Of a stretch of DNA of 64,000 bases, positions 36,041 through 44,754 are shown one piece after another. Origin of the DNA: CAWBBA01 sp963729795 (GTDB lineage: Bacteria > Desulfobacterota > Desulfomonilia > Desulfomonilales > Desulfomonilaceae). Position numbers and translations under genes: made by a program. Position 1 is the first letter of the stretch, and every line of letters starts with the position of its first letter. The stretch spans positions 56,452-120,451 of the forward strand of contig CAVSPC010000021.1 in assembly GCA_963729795.1 (NCBI GenBank). The letters run 5' to 3'. The notes beneath the pieces are model-generated. The model was given only the letters and a program-made list of their open reading frames with translations. It searched no databases and was not told the DNA's origin.

Positions 36041-36828
36041 CGCTCAGACCCTCCTCCGTAATCTGAAGTTGAATCAGTTACCCGGCACACGGTGCAATCC
36101 GAGTTTTGATTTACCTTGCGATAAGAGAAGTTCATTGATTCACCGTTAAAGAGGATCAATCTTCCAACAAGTGATGGAGCGGCTCCGACGAGGATGTTGA
36201 GAGTCTCCATCGCCTGGATGCAGCCGATGACACCCGGGGTGGGGCCCAGCACGGGAAAAGGGGACTCGAGTGGGGTCAAATCGTGGGCTTCGTAAATGCA
36301 TTGAAGGCACGGGCCTTTGCCCGGTGCCACCACGGTGGCTATGCCTCTAAGACCCAGAACTCCGCCATGCACGAGGAGCTTTCCTTGTCTCCAGCATTCC
36401 CGGTTTGCTGCCAGTCGTGCTGGAAAGTTGTCCAAGGCATCGATCACGATATCAGCCTCACCTACATATTCGCGCAAGCTATCCTGGTCAATTTCCTCGT
36501 GTATTCCGACCGTTTCAACTTCGGAATTGACATTTCGTAAGAGCTGTCCTGCAACAAGAGCCTTTGGTTTACCCACATCTTCAGTTGTGTAAAGCAGTTG
36601 CCGATTCAGGTCGGAGAGATCGACTTTGCCACGATCGATTATCGTCAGCCGTCCAACCCCTGCCCTCACGAGGTACTGCGAGCATACACTTCCCAGGCCG
36701 CCCGCTCCCAATAGGAGAACACGGGAACGCCTCAGCCGTTGTTGGCCCTCCAAACCAAAGCCCGGAAGGACCATCTGTCTGGCATAACGCTGCCAACGGG
36801 TTACCTCGTCAGGATTGTTGGATTCCAT
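36037..36828 (-). CDS. E1-like adenylyltransferase (MoeB/ThiF/HesA family)
   Basis: This 263-aa protein has the nucleotide-binding GAGGLGSVCSQYLVRAGVGR (about residues 37-56), the DLSDLNRQLLY loop that contacts ATP, and IDALDNF. Two CxxC pairs (CLQC and CTVC) should hold a structural zinc. It adenylates the C-terminal Gly of a MoaD/ThiS-type partner, here clearly the next gene, which overlaps by 4 bp. It lacks the rhodanese domain of some MoeB fusions. It lies 71 bp after the molybdenum hydroxylase large-subunit gene, so it probably belongs to the same transcript. Confidence 0.88.
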   Translation of the reverse strand: MESNNPDEVTRWQRYARQMVLPGFGLEGQQRLRRSRVLLLGAGGLGSVCSQYLVRAGVGRLTIIDRGKVDLSDLNRQLLYTTEDVGKPKALVAGQLLRNVNSEVETVGIHEEIDQDSLREYVGEADIVIDALDNFPARLAANRECWRQGKLLVHGGVLGLRGIATVVAPGKGPCLQCIYEAHDLTPLESPFPVLGPTPGVIGCIQAMETLNILVGAAPSLVGRLILFNGESMNFSYRKVNQNSDCTVCRVTDSTSDYGGGSER

Positions 36829-36899
36829 TGCTGGCCATGAATTGCTTGATTCAGTCAGAGGTGAACTTTCCGGTTGAAGGAATTAGTGGCAATTGAATT

Positions 36900-39182
36900 T
36901 CATTGCCCCTTCATTCTTTTTTCCTGCAAAGCCCAATAGATTTTCTCAGGGGTTGCTGGGAGAGTCTTGAACCAGATTCCCGTGGCATCCTTGAGGGCAC
37001 TCACGATTGCGCTCGGAGTGCTCACAATGCAGCCCTCACTCGCTTCTTTGGCGCCGTAGGGCCCGTCGGGATCTTCGGTAATGATGTCTATTACTTCTAT
37101 GTTCGGGACGTCTGTCGAAAGAGGCATCTTGTAATTTGTAAGGCTAGCATTTCGCGTTCTTCCCTCGCCCATGATGAATCCTTCATAAAGGGTCTGGCCC
37201 AGCCCCTGAACCGCTCCTCCCTGGTTCTGGGCATGAACGTTCAGGGGATTCAAGGGGCGGCCGCAGTCATGCGCAAGGATAGTATTCTCGCAACGGGCAA
37301 CTCCGGTCTCAAGGTCAACCTGGACCTCAGCCAATTGAGCAGTGAAGCTGTACGACGTGCCCGGGTTACCAAGTCCTTTGTCCCAGTCGTACCGCTCGAT
37401 GCCGTATTGCGAGTATCCTCTCCCCAGAATGACTGCCCCGGACCCTGAATAGCAGGCTATTTTGGCGAGTTTCCCAAAGGGCATGGACAACTCGGGACGG
37501 CCTTTCACGAATACCTTTCCTTCTCGGAAAGCGATATCATCGGGCTGGGTTTTCCATTCCTTTGCCGCAAATTGGGCAAGTTGATTCTTAACATCTTGTG
37601 CAGCTCTCTGGGCCGCCATTCCCGCGAGTATGGTCACGCGACTTCCGTAGCTACCCGGGTCACAGGGCGTTACCGCCGTATCTACCCTCTTGATATTCAC
37701 CTCCTCCATCCGGATGCCCAACTCTTCTGCCACGATCTGGACGAGCACCGTGTCGGAGCCCTGGCCGCAGTCCGTCGCTCCAGTCAAGTAGTTTACCGTT
37801 CCGTCCTCACAAAGCCTGATCATCGCGGCGCAGGATTGATGGCCTAATTGCCTCGCTCCTCCGAGGTATGATGCCGCCGAAACGCCTACTCCCTTGCCGG
37901 TTTTCGCTCCTTTGCCTCGGCGCTTCCATATTTCTGTTTTCTTCAGCGTCTCCAGCCCATCCGTGAGGCCGCAACTTTTTACGGTAATCTCGTTGACGGT
38001 CTCATAGGGGGCTTTGATGGCATTCTTCAGCCGAATATCCATCGGATCGATGCCGAGTTCTTCAGCGATCATGTCCATTTGGATCTCCGCGGCAAAACGG
38101 GTGTGGGTGGAGCCATGTCCGCGCATAGCCGCGCCGACAGGATGATTTGTAAAGATTCGGTATGCGTCGTACTTGAAATTGGGCAGCTTGTACGGAAGTG
38201 TCGTCATTGCGCCGCTCAAGTAGAGCGTCAGCGGGCCTATGGCAGTATATGCTCCGCCCTCTGCTATCGATTTTTGCTGAAGAGCGAGCAAAGTGCCGTC
38301 CTTCTTCATGCCCATCTTGCTGTGGATGATGAAATTGTGTCTACGACGGGCAGTCTTGAGCACTTCCTCCATGTTGTAGACGAATTTTACCGGTCTGCCG
38401 GTCCACTTGGAAAAGAGAACCGAGCAGAAATCGCCGGCCACGGAGTCATTTTTAGTTCCGCCGAAGCCCGCACCGACGAAGGGCTGAATAATGCGTATCT
38501 TATTCAGGGGTAGGCCAAAACAGGCTGCCATGTGGCGATAGACAAAGTAAGGACTCTGTTTGGCACCCCAAAGAGTAATCCCGTTGGAGTCGTACAAGGC
38601 AACCGCAGCTGGAGGTTCGAGATATCCTGTAAGAACTCTCCCTGTTTCAAAACGATCCTCGCGCACAATGTCCGAGTCGGCGAATGCCTGTTCCACATCA
38701 CCGAAGTCCATGTGGAATTCCCAGCTCTGGTTGTTTTGCACGTAATCGTGCACGGCCGGAGCGCCCGGTTTCATAGCCTCTTCGGGATCGAATACCCCGG
38801 GGAGTTCCTCATAATCCACGCGGATGAGCTCTGCGGCTTCTTCGGCGGTTTCTTCATCCACGGCCGCAACAGCGGCCACTGCTTCTCCCAGGTAACGAAC
38901 TTTGCCCACAGCTAATGGTGGCTCGTCTCGGGTCTGAGGCATGAATCCCCAAGTCCATCCGTGAAAATCCTTTCCAGTACAAACTGCTTTCACACCCGAA
39001 TGGCCCTCTGCCAAGCTTGTATCAATTTTGAGGATTTTAGCGTGGGGATATGGGCTGCGCAAAATCTTGCACCATAGCATCCCGGGAAAAGAAAAGTCAG
39101 CGGCGTATTTTGCATCACCAGTGACTTTATCAAGGGCGTCGACCCGGGGAATCGGTTTTCCTATAACTGAATATTCTTCCAT
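36900..39182 (-). CDS. molybdenum hydroxylase large (Mo-binding) subunit, xanthine dehydrogenase family
   Basis: This 760-aa subunit should bind the molybdopterin cofactor. Family features are the N-terminal VTGDAKYAADFSFPGMLW, PFVGAGFGGTKND in the middle, RGHGSTHTRFA, TDCGQGSDT and the active-site Glu segment GAKEASEGC near the C-terminus. It hydroxylates, or in the HcrA type reductively dehydroxylates, an aromatic or heterocyclic substrate. Sizes (760/159/308 aa) resemble 4-hydroxybenzoyl-CoA reductase, but the FAD subunit here lacks that enzyme's extra Fe-S loop. The ATG at 39182 has AAGGAGGGG upstream and shares one base with the stop of the 2Fe-2S subunit gene. It is the third gene of the FAD-FeS-Mo operon. 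Confidence 0.92.
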   Translation of the reverse strand: MEEYSVIGKPIPRVDALDKVTGDAKYAADFSFPGMLWCKILRSPYPHAKILKIDTSLAEGHSGVKAVCTGKDFHGWTWGFMPQTRDEPPLAVGKVRYLGEAVAAVAAVDEETAEEAAELIRVDYEELPGVFDPEEAMKPGAPAVHDYVQNNQSWEFHMDFGDVEQAFADSDIVREDRFETGRVLTGYLEPPAAVALYDSNGITLWGAKQSPYFVYRHMAACFGLPLNKIRIIQPFVGAGFGGTKNDSVAGDFCSVLFSKWTGRPVKFVYNMEEVLKTARRRHNFIIHSKMGMKKDGTLLALQQKSIAEGGAYTAIGPLTLYLSGAMTTLPYKLPNFKYDAYRIFTNHPVGAAMRGHGSTHTRFAAEIQMDMIAEELGIDPMDIRLKNAIKAPYETVNEITVKSCGLTDGLETLKKTEIWKRRGKGAKTGKGVGVSAASYLGGARQLGHQSCAAMIRLCEDGTVNYLTGATDCGQGSDTVLVQIVAEELGIRMEEVNIKRVDTAVTPCDPGSYGSRVTILAGMAAQRAAQDVKNQLAQFAAKEWKTQPDDIAFREGKVFVKGRPELSMPFGKLAKIACYSGSGAVILGRGYSQYGIERYDWDKGLGNPGTSYSFTAQLAEVQVDLETGVARCENTILAHDCGRPLNPLNVHAQNQGGAVQGLGQTLYEGFIMGEGRTRNASLTNYKMPLSTDVPNIEVIDIITEDPDGPYGAKEASEGCIVSTPSAIVSALKDATGIWFKTLPATPEKIYWALQEKRMKGQ

Positions 39183-39661
39183 CACGATTCCCCTCCTTCG
39201 CTGATAATCTTGGCGGCAGATCCTATGGATTCGATGATTTTTGTATAACCGGTGCATCGGCAGAAGTTGCCGGCTATCCCCTCGCGTATTTCTTCTTCTG
39301 TCGGTTGGGGGTATTTCTTCAGCAAGTATGTGCCCGAGACAATCATACCAGGCGTGCAGAAGCCGCACTGGGTCCCTCCATGCTTCACGAAGGCTTCTTG
39401 AATCGGATGTAATTTTTCTTTTGTTCCGACTCCCTCGACCGTAACAATGGATTTCCCGTGTGCCTCGACTGCCAAAACGAGGCAGCTATTTACCGTGACA
39501 CCATCCATGATGACGGTGCATGCCCCGCACTCGCCCATTCCGCATCCTTCTTTGGTGCCTGTAAGATGTAATCTCTCTCGAATCATTTCGAGGAGCGTTT
39601 CCGAGGGGGCAACCTCAAGGCTCTCCTGCTTTCCGTTTATGGTAAATCGGATTTGTTTCAT
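39182..39661 (-). CDS. molybdenum hydroxylase small (2Fe-2S) subunit
   Basis: This 159-aa subunit carries two 2Fe-2S clusters. The plant-ferredoxin type set is seen as GCGMGECGACTV ... NSC and the helical-domain set as QCGFCTPGM ... CRCTGY, both complete. It relays electrons from the Mo site to FAD. The start at 39661 (ATG after GAGGA) is supported because it overlaps the stop of the FAD-subunit gene by ATGA. Its stop overlaps the start of the large subunit, so all three subunits are translationally coupled. Confidence 0.95.
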   Translation of the reverse strand: MKQIRFTINGKQESLEVAPSETLLEMIRERLHLTGTKEGCGMGECGACTVIMDGVTVNSCLVLAVEAHGKSIVTVEGVGTKEKLHPIQEAFVKHGGTQCGFCTPGMIVSGTYLLKKYPQPTEEEIREGIAGNFCRCTGYTKIIESIGSAAKIISEGGES

Positions 39662-40584
39662 GAGCATTCCTCTTCCGGATAGGAGTTTATATCCAACGGT
39701 TTTCCCGAGAGACACTGTCTGATTGTCCTGGCCGTCAAGACACGCACCATTGCCCTGCGATATGCAGCCGACCCTCTGATGGAGTCCCTCGGCCAACACT
39801 CTTGAGCTGCCGTTTCTGCTGCGGCATCTATGTTGTCACTAGTCAACGGTCTGCCCCGGAGTGCCGACTCAGCAGCAAATGCTCGAAGAGGCGTCCGTCC
39901 CACTGCCCCGAGTCCTATCCGAATTTCGGCGCATTTTTCGTCAGTTGCTTGTACAAAAGCAGCTACACCTACAACGGCCAGATCCAACCTGCTTCTAGGT
40001 GATAGTTTTATGTAGCAACTGCGAGCCCCCGCGCTCGACCGAGGAATTAAGATTTCCGTGACTATCTCGCCATGGGAGAGAGCCGTCTGGAGGGGGCCAG
40101 TGAAGAAATCTTTTAAAGGGATGATTCGCTCACCCGAACTAGAGGCACAGCGGACCGTCGCATCAAGCGCAAGGAGGGCCGGTGCAGTATCGGCTGAAGG
40201 AGCCGCATTGCAAATATTGCCGGCGACTGTAGCCCGATGCTGGATCTGAGCAGCACCGATCTTGCCGGCTGCGATGGCGAGGGCTGGATATCGTTCCCTG
40301 ACCAGACACGAGTGGGCTACCGCATGAACGCTGGCGAGTGCGCCTATTGCCAGTCCGGAACTCTCGTCGTAACGGATATAATCCAGTTCCCGGATACCCT
40401 TGAGATCGACAAGGCATTTAGGAACTTTGCCTTGTCGCCGCTTGAGCCTGGGCACCACGTCTGTGCCGCCCGCAAACACCTGATAATCGATCCCGTTGGT
40501 ACCCTTAATCAGCTCCCAGGCTTCCGAGAGGCTCTTGGGAGAAACGTAGTCGAATTTGGGAAGCCTCCGATAGAAGACTGTCAT
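39658..40584 (-). CDS. molybdenum hydroxylase medium (FAD-binding) subunit
   Basis: This 308-aa CoxM-type subunit has the FAD-binding VFAGGTDVVPRLKRRQGKVP segment and the ATVAGNICNAAPSADTAPAL motif, both typical of the family. It passes electrons from the 2Fe-2S subunit to an acceptor. The ATG at 40584 is placed 5 bp after GGAGG and is preferred over the in-frame ATG at 40596. I see no inserted four-cysteine loop, so it is not the 4Fe-4S-containing variant found in 4-hydroxybenzoyl-CoA reductase. It is the first gene of the molybdenum hydroxylase unit. Confidence 0.93.
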   Translation of the reverse strand: MTVFYRRLPKFDYVSPKSLSEAWELIKGTNGIDYQVFAGGTDVVPRLKRRQGKVPKCLVDLKGIRELDYIRYDESSGLAIGALASVHAVAHSCLVRERYPALAIAAGKIGAAQIQHRATVAGNICNAAPSADTAPALLALDATVRCASSSGERIIPLKDFFTGPLQTALSHGEIVTEILIPRSSAGARSCYIKLSPRSRLDLAVVGVAAFVQATDEKCAEIRIGLGAVGRTPLRAFAAESALRGRPLTSDNIDAAAETAAQECWPRDSIRGSAAYRRAMVRVLTARTIRQCLSGKPLDINSYPEEECS

Positions 40585-41024
40585 GGTGTCCTCCACGTAA
40601 TCTGAATGTATCGTGCATTAGCAATCGAGAATTCGCTTCGTTGCAAGATTTCGTCGGGTTGCCTCCGGTAAACCCGCTGCCGGCAAGGCGAAGAATGGGC
40701 TGACTTGAACAAATGATTGACCTGGAAGTCACATTTATTCTCTTTCGTTGTTGTTGCCGCGGATCTACTGGAGACGCTATATAGACACGTCTGTATATTC
40801 GACCAACAAAAATCCGTTGCTTCCACGTAGTCCGCCTTCTCTTTGAGCCCTCTGCTTGCAGCTAAGGGATTGCCACAAGTTATCGCATCTCGGCTGTGTT
40901 AAAGCCAATTGTAGGGGCGCAGCACGCTGCGCCCAGGGCACCGCATGCGGTGCCCCTACGGCCGAGGGATCTTCAAGATTGATATCTTTATTGTACGGCG
41001 GATCCTAAGTTGGGATTCTTCCCC
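40585..41024. other. intergenic region upstream of the molybdenum hydroxylase operon
   Basis: The 440-bp gap should hold the operon promoter. It contains one palindromic repeat element (40911-40959, listed separately) and an otherwise featureless stretch. No further gene was recognised. Confidence 0.4.
40911..40959. repeat. double-palindrome intergenic repeat
   Basis: GTAGGGG and CCCCTAC frame the element. Inside are GGGCGCAG-CACG-CTGCGCCC and a perfect 20-bp palindrome GGGCACCGCATGCGGTGCCC. Such paired GC-rich hairpins are a common dispersed type; no ORF crosses it. Confidence 0.7.
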
Positions 41025-41750
41025 TCAGCCTTCGCCCACTGCGTGATCGTTGAGGCGTCGTCCTGCCGGACCCGTGGAGCGGCTCCCCGGCTGGCTGCCA
41101 AAGACATGGGAACGCCACGAAATTCCCGGCTTCAAAATCCCTGAGAAAAACATCTCTTCTATTGTGTCAACTAAGTCGTCGATTCCCTCCGGTCTGGAGT
41201 GATCGAACCAAGTGTACGGCCAAGTGACCATGCCGATAAGGGTGAATGCAACAAATGACTCCGGAAGTTTCTTGGCCTTGCCTTTCTCTTGGAGCTCACG
41301 AATCGTTTCGCGAATTGATTTCAGAACATCCGCCCAATGCTCGCGCACCCATTTTAAATGCTCCGGGGCCAGGTACGCAGTTTCATTTATTAAAGCTTTC
41401 GTGTCTGGATACAGGCATACGGCCCGGGTGTACTCTCGAACAAAGAAATGTAATCTTACAAGCGGATCATCTATTTCTTTCATCCCGACTACGATGGGTT
41501 GAATGCGGCTCTCTAGCCTATCCCTGTGAACAGAGAACAGAATATCTTCCTTGTCTTCGAAGTACCAGTACAAGGTTGGGCGTGATATGCCCAAACCTTT
41601 GCATATGTCAGTCGTTGACATCCCGTGGTAGCCCTTGCTCAGGAACAATTCCATGGCCTTTTCCTGAATTTCTTCCTTGCTGGTCCTGACAGGAGCCCTT
41701 CGCTTCATCTCAGATTTCATATCCGGCTTCGGTTCAACCTCTTCAAACAT
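41025..41750 (-). CDS. TetR-family transcriptional regulator
   Basis: This is a 241-aa regulator with a typical N-terminal TetR helix-turn-helix (AMELFLSKGYHGMSTTDICK, then GISRPTLYWYFEDKEDI). The ligand-binding C-terminal domain of about 170 residues is helical, without recognisable ligand residues. Regulators of this kind often respond to acyl-CoA or aromatic effectors. The ATG at 41750 is a reasonable start, but a TTG at 41765 is possible. It sits next to a 30-bp perfect palindrome just upstream, which is probably its own operator. It may also control the molybdenum hydroxylase operon, which is read in the same direction further downstream. Confidence 0.87.
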   Translation of the reverse strand: MFEEVEPKPDMKSEMKRRAPVRTSKEEIQEKAMELFLSKGYHGMSTTDICKGLGISRPTLYWYFEDKEDILFSVHRDRLESRIQPIVVGMKEIDDPLVRLHFFVREYTRAVCLYPDTKALINETAYLAPEHLKWVREHWADVLKSIRETIRELQEKGKAKKLPESFVAFTLIGMVTWPYTWFDHSRPEGIDDLVDTIEEMFFSGILKPGISWRSHVFGSQPGSRSTGPAGRRLNDHAVGEG

Positions 41751-41794
41751 TTCCCGGAGCCACAACTTCTTGGGTGGGGTCGTGGCCCGGTGTT

Positions 41795-41824
41795 TTTACT
41801 ATACATACAGGTATGTATAGTAAA
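41795..41824. promoter_or_regulatory. 30-bp perfect inverted repeat, probable TetR operator
   Basis: The arms TTTACTATACATAC and GTATGTATAGTAAA are perfectly complementary (14 bp each), separated by AG. The centre lies about 60 bp upstream of the TetR gene start. Operators of TetR regulators are typically 15-30-bp palindromes at this distance, so autoregulation is likely. The TATA-rich arms may also overlap the promoter -10 box. Confidence 0.75.
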
Positions 41825-41827
41825 GAT

Positions 41828-42033
41828 GAAACTTATCTGTCAAGTCTTTTTCACGAAAGTATCCGAAGGAGGACTATGAAGCACGCACGGCCCGTTACAA
41901 GAGCTGGAACGTGCTGAAAATCATCCTTTTCCTCATTATCCCGTCGCCTAGCATGACCACCTTCTTGATCTTGGCCGGCTCAAAAACCTCGGTTCTCGGC
42001 GCCGTCTTTCTTCAATTCTTTTTGCGAGCTTGA
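41828..42033 (+). pseudogene. possible relic of a membrane protein downstream of the TetR operator
   Basis: One plus-strand frame is open from just after the operator to the TGA at 42031-42033. It has no ATG at its beginning, but it encodes a basic stretch (RYKSWNVLK) followed by two hydrophobic segments (IILFLIIPSPS and SVLGAVFLQFFLRA). TetR regulators are often divergent from a membrane exporter, so this may be what remains of one. A GTG at NVLK could start a peptide of about 40 residues. Evidence is weak. Confidence 0.2.
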
Positions 42034-42049
42034 CTTTAGGTTTAATAAA

Positions 42050-42333
42050 GGGGTCAGGTCTCTTTTTGACTCATATTGAACCACGTTTCGACGTATCGCG
42101 TTTCGTAGTTAGTTAGGAGCAGATGACCCTTTCTTAGACCACTTTCTCCTTTCTCCAGCCGGTTGGCGGCGTAAGGATTTGGTCAGGAGTTGATTAGCAA
42201 TAGATTCTACGTGCAGAATGATCAAACGTTATTTCCGAATATCACACAGTTTTCGTCGTTTACAGTGTCTCCGCGGCATCGTTCGTGATGGTGAACCTTT
42301 TCCTTGACAAGTCGAATCGTCTCTGCATAATAC
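42050..42333 (+). repeat. direct repeat copy 1, ~284 bp
   Basis: This stretch, starting GGGGTCAGGTCTC, recurs at 44224-44508 in the same orientation with only about 20 mismatches by eye. The block GTTGGCGGCGTAAGGATTTG and the ~55 bases after it are identical in the two copies. The copies flank the ankyrin gene. The opening GGGGTCAGGTCT motif is often seen near REP-type transposase elements in this group (recollection, not checked). Confidence 0.9.
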
Positions 42334-42935
42334 ACACGAAATCTGTTTGGGCCCAGCCAGGGCCGTTCTATTTTCCCCAATTACATGCCCGGTGAGGGGT
42401 TGGTTTTTTCATCTGCGTCATCTGTGACATCTGCGGTTGAAAGCGCAAACCTAGTTCTGCAACGGGCCGAAGTACAGTGGGCAAAGGCTGTCAGGGTGCC
42501 CACGATGTTGACACGACACAAAACGTGAAAAATCCGAAGCATGCAAACGGAGCGACGTGTTTTGTCAAACTCCGGGGATTCGGCCATCTGACCTCAGCGT
42601 GTTTGTTTAACAATGGCAAGAGGTTACGAAATGAGGGTTTTGGAAAACTTCTTGCGTATCTTAAAACGTTGGGGTGTTCGTTCCTTATCCAGGGGGATCA
42701 ACAGGCAGTTTCAATAACTTAACTTTTTTCAATTGGCCCGAGCGGGGTTCACATGGGGCTGAGCGTGAACCGATCCGGATTTACCGCAGAGGGCGCCGAG
42801 GACGGGAAAAAAGGCTGTTTTTGTTGTTATCTGTTACCTATGTGGTACGATCACGATAGTTCGTTAGATCTCTCAGCATTGGAAGGCATTATGGGTCATT
42901 CCTTAATTGGAAGTTATTTCACTGAGTCAGTTGCG
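42334..42935. other. spacer between direct repeat 1 and the ankyrin gene
   Basis: Here are short low-complexity tracts such as ACCGCAGAGGGCGCCGAGGA (42783 onward) that look like dispersed intergenic repeat sequence. The ankyrin gene's frame is open through part of it but shows no gene-like sequence before about 42891. No other gene is seen. Confidence 0.4.
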
Positions 42936-44198
42936 ATGTTCATAAAGGCCAAGCGCACTAGATGGGTCACGTGCTGGGTACTGGCTCTAGTCATGGTTCT
43001 TCTTCCTTTGTCGTGGGCGGCGATCGCAGAGACTACAGAGGCTACCGACGCTCTCAACGAGAAGCTCATAGAAGCTGCCAGAAGCGGGGACTTAGCACTA
43101 GTCAAAAATCTGCTCAAACAGGGCGCACAAATAGAAGCATCATCAATGTCTAGCATGACTCCGTTGATGGAAGCCTCGGCGGAAGGGCATCTGAAAGTAG
43201 TACGGCTGCTTCTCGACAAGGGGGCAGATATCGAAGGCGTAGATGTTGTTGGCCAGACGCCTTTAATGTTTGCCGCCTACGCTGGGCAACTTAAGATCAT
43301 AAAGCTGCTCCTGGACAGGGCCGCTGACGTGAATGCCGCGGATGAGGAGGGCAGGACAGCCCTTATGGACGCTTCGCGGGAAGGACACCTTGAAGTGGTG
43401 AAGCTGCTCTTAAATAAAGGAGCGGATGTTAATGCAATAGGGGGGTGTTGTGGAAGAACTGCTCTAATGAATGCTGCTTACAAGGGCCATCCAGATATCG
43501 TCAAACTTCTCCTCAAGAGAGGGGCTGACATAAATGCGAGCACCGGGGAATGTGTAACAGCGCTGATGGATGCTGCGAAGGCAGGTTATCCGGAAGCGGT
43601 GAAAGTGCTTTTAGAGAAGGGGGCCAAGATTAATGCACAGGATGTTGGTGGTAAGACAGCCCTGATGCGGGCCGCAGAAAAGGGGCATGCTGAAGCAATA
43701 AGAATGCCGTTGAATAATGGAGCAGATGTAAATGTCAAGGCGGAGAAAGGTTGGACGGCTTTGACCTGGGCTGCCTGGGAGGGCAATGTCGAGGCTGTGG
43801 CTCTACTTAGAAACCACACTTCGGAGATGAGTCTAATGGATGCGGCTTGTCTGGGAGATTTGAAACTGGCCCGGCGTTTGGTGAGTGACGGGGCCAATGT
43901 GAACGAAAAAACGGAGATTGATCGCACGCCGCTGATGGGTGCCGCTAAGAACGGCCACCTCTCTTTGGTGGAACTGCTTCTAGACAAGGGGGCTGATGTC
44001 AATGCAAAAGCTGAGGATGGTACCGCTTTGATAGAGGCTGTTAAGGGCAATCACCTGGCGGTGGCAAGAATGTTGCTGAGCAAGGGGGCCGACCAGACTA
44101 TACGCACCGCGCAAAATTTGAAAGCTTTGGATATTGCTCGTGCGAATGGTTTCAAAGAAATTGAGACCCTTCTCAAAACTGGAAGGGCCAAAGAATAA
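42936..44198 (+). CDS. exported ankyrin-repeat protein
   Basis: This 420-aa protein has a signal peptide (MFIKAKRTRWVTCWVLALVM, followed by SWAAIAETT). Its remaining length is almost all ankyrin repeats, about ten or eleven, each with the G-x-TPLMEA, GHLKVVRLLLDKGAD pattern. Ankyrin solenoids bind other proteins; the signal peptide places this one in the periplasm or outside. One repeat is degenerate (LLRNHTSEMSLMDAACLG). The ATG at 42936 gives a normal signal peptide; an ATG at 42891, with GGAAGG upstream, would add 15 residues. The gene lies between two ~284-bp direct repeats, like a cassette. The closing residues LLKTGRAKE are normal for the family. Confidence 0.85.
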   Translation: MFIKAKRTRWVTCWVLALVMVLLPLSWAAIAETTEATDALNEKLIEAARSGDLALVKNLLKQGAQIEASSMSSMTPLMEASAEGHLKVVRLLLDKGADIEGVDVVGQTPLMFAAYAGQLKIIKLLLDRAADVNAADEEGRTALMDASREGHLEVVKLLLNKGADVNAIGGCCGRTALMNAAYKGHPDIVKLLLKRGADINASTGECVTALMDAAKAGYPEAVKVLLEKGAKINAQDVGGKTALMRAAEKGHAEAIRMPLNNGADVNVKAEKGWTALTWAAWEGNVEAVALLRNHTSEMSLMDAACLGDLKLARRLVSDGANVNEKTEIDRTPLMGAAKNGHLSLVELLLDKGADVNAKAEDGTALIEAVKGNHLAVARMLLSKGADQTIRTAQNLKALDIARANGFKEIETLLKTGRAKE

Positions 44199-44223
44199 GA
44201 CAAAGTTAAAGAGCCAGTGTAAG

Positions 44224-44508
44224 GGGGTCAGGTCTCTTCTTGACTCATATTGAACCACGTTTCGACGTATCGCGTTTCGCAGTTAGTTAGGAGCAGATGA
44301 CCCTGTCTTCGACCACTTTCGCCTTTATCCAGCCGGTTGGCGGCGTAAGGATTTGGTCAGGAGTTGATTAGCAATAGATTCTACGTGCAGAATGATCAAA
44401 CGTTATTCCCGGATATCACACAGTTTTCGCCGTTTACAGCGTCTTCGCGACATTGTTCGTGATGGTGAACTTTTTTGCTTGATAAGTCGGAGCGTCTTGG
44501 TATCATGA
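44224..44508 (+). repeat. direct repeat copy 2, ~284 bp
   Basis: This is the second copy of the 42050-42333 element, 25 bp after the ankyrin stop codon. Offset is 2174 bp; similarity fades after about 44508. It makes the ankyrin gene liable to deletion or duplication by recombination. No ORF in the repeat is long enough to be a transposase. Confidence 0.9.
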
Positions 44509-44754
44509 AAATAAGATGAGATGAGATGAGGGGGCAAGTCTTGTTTCTTGACTTTTTCCTTTCGCCCGGCACTATCCTGCTCACGGCGGAGTGATGGAAT
44601 CCCATATATGCTGCGATCTTCTGCCGCAAAACGCAAGACATGGCCCCATCAGGACTCCTTCCGGAAAACTATCACCACTGAGGCACAGATCAAAGCCCGG
44701 TATGCAGCTCGCACGGCTTGTTAGCATCAGTTAACCTTCAAATATAAGACAACC

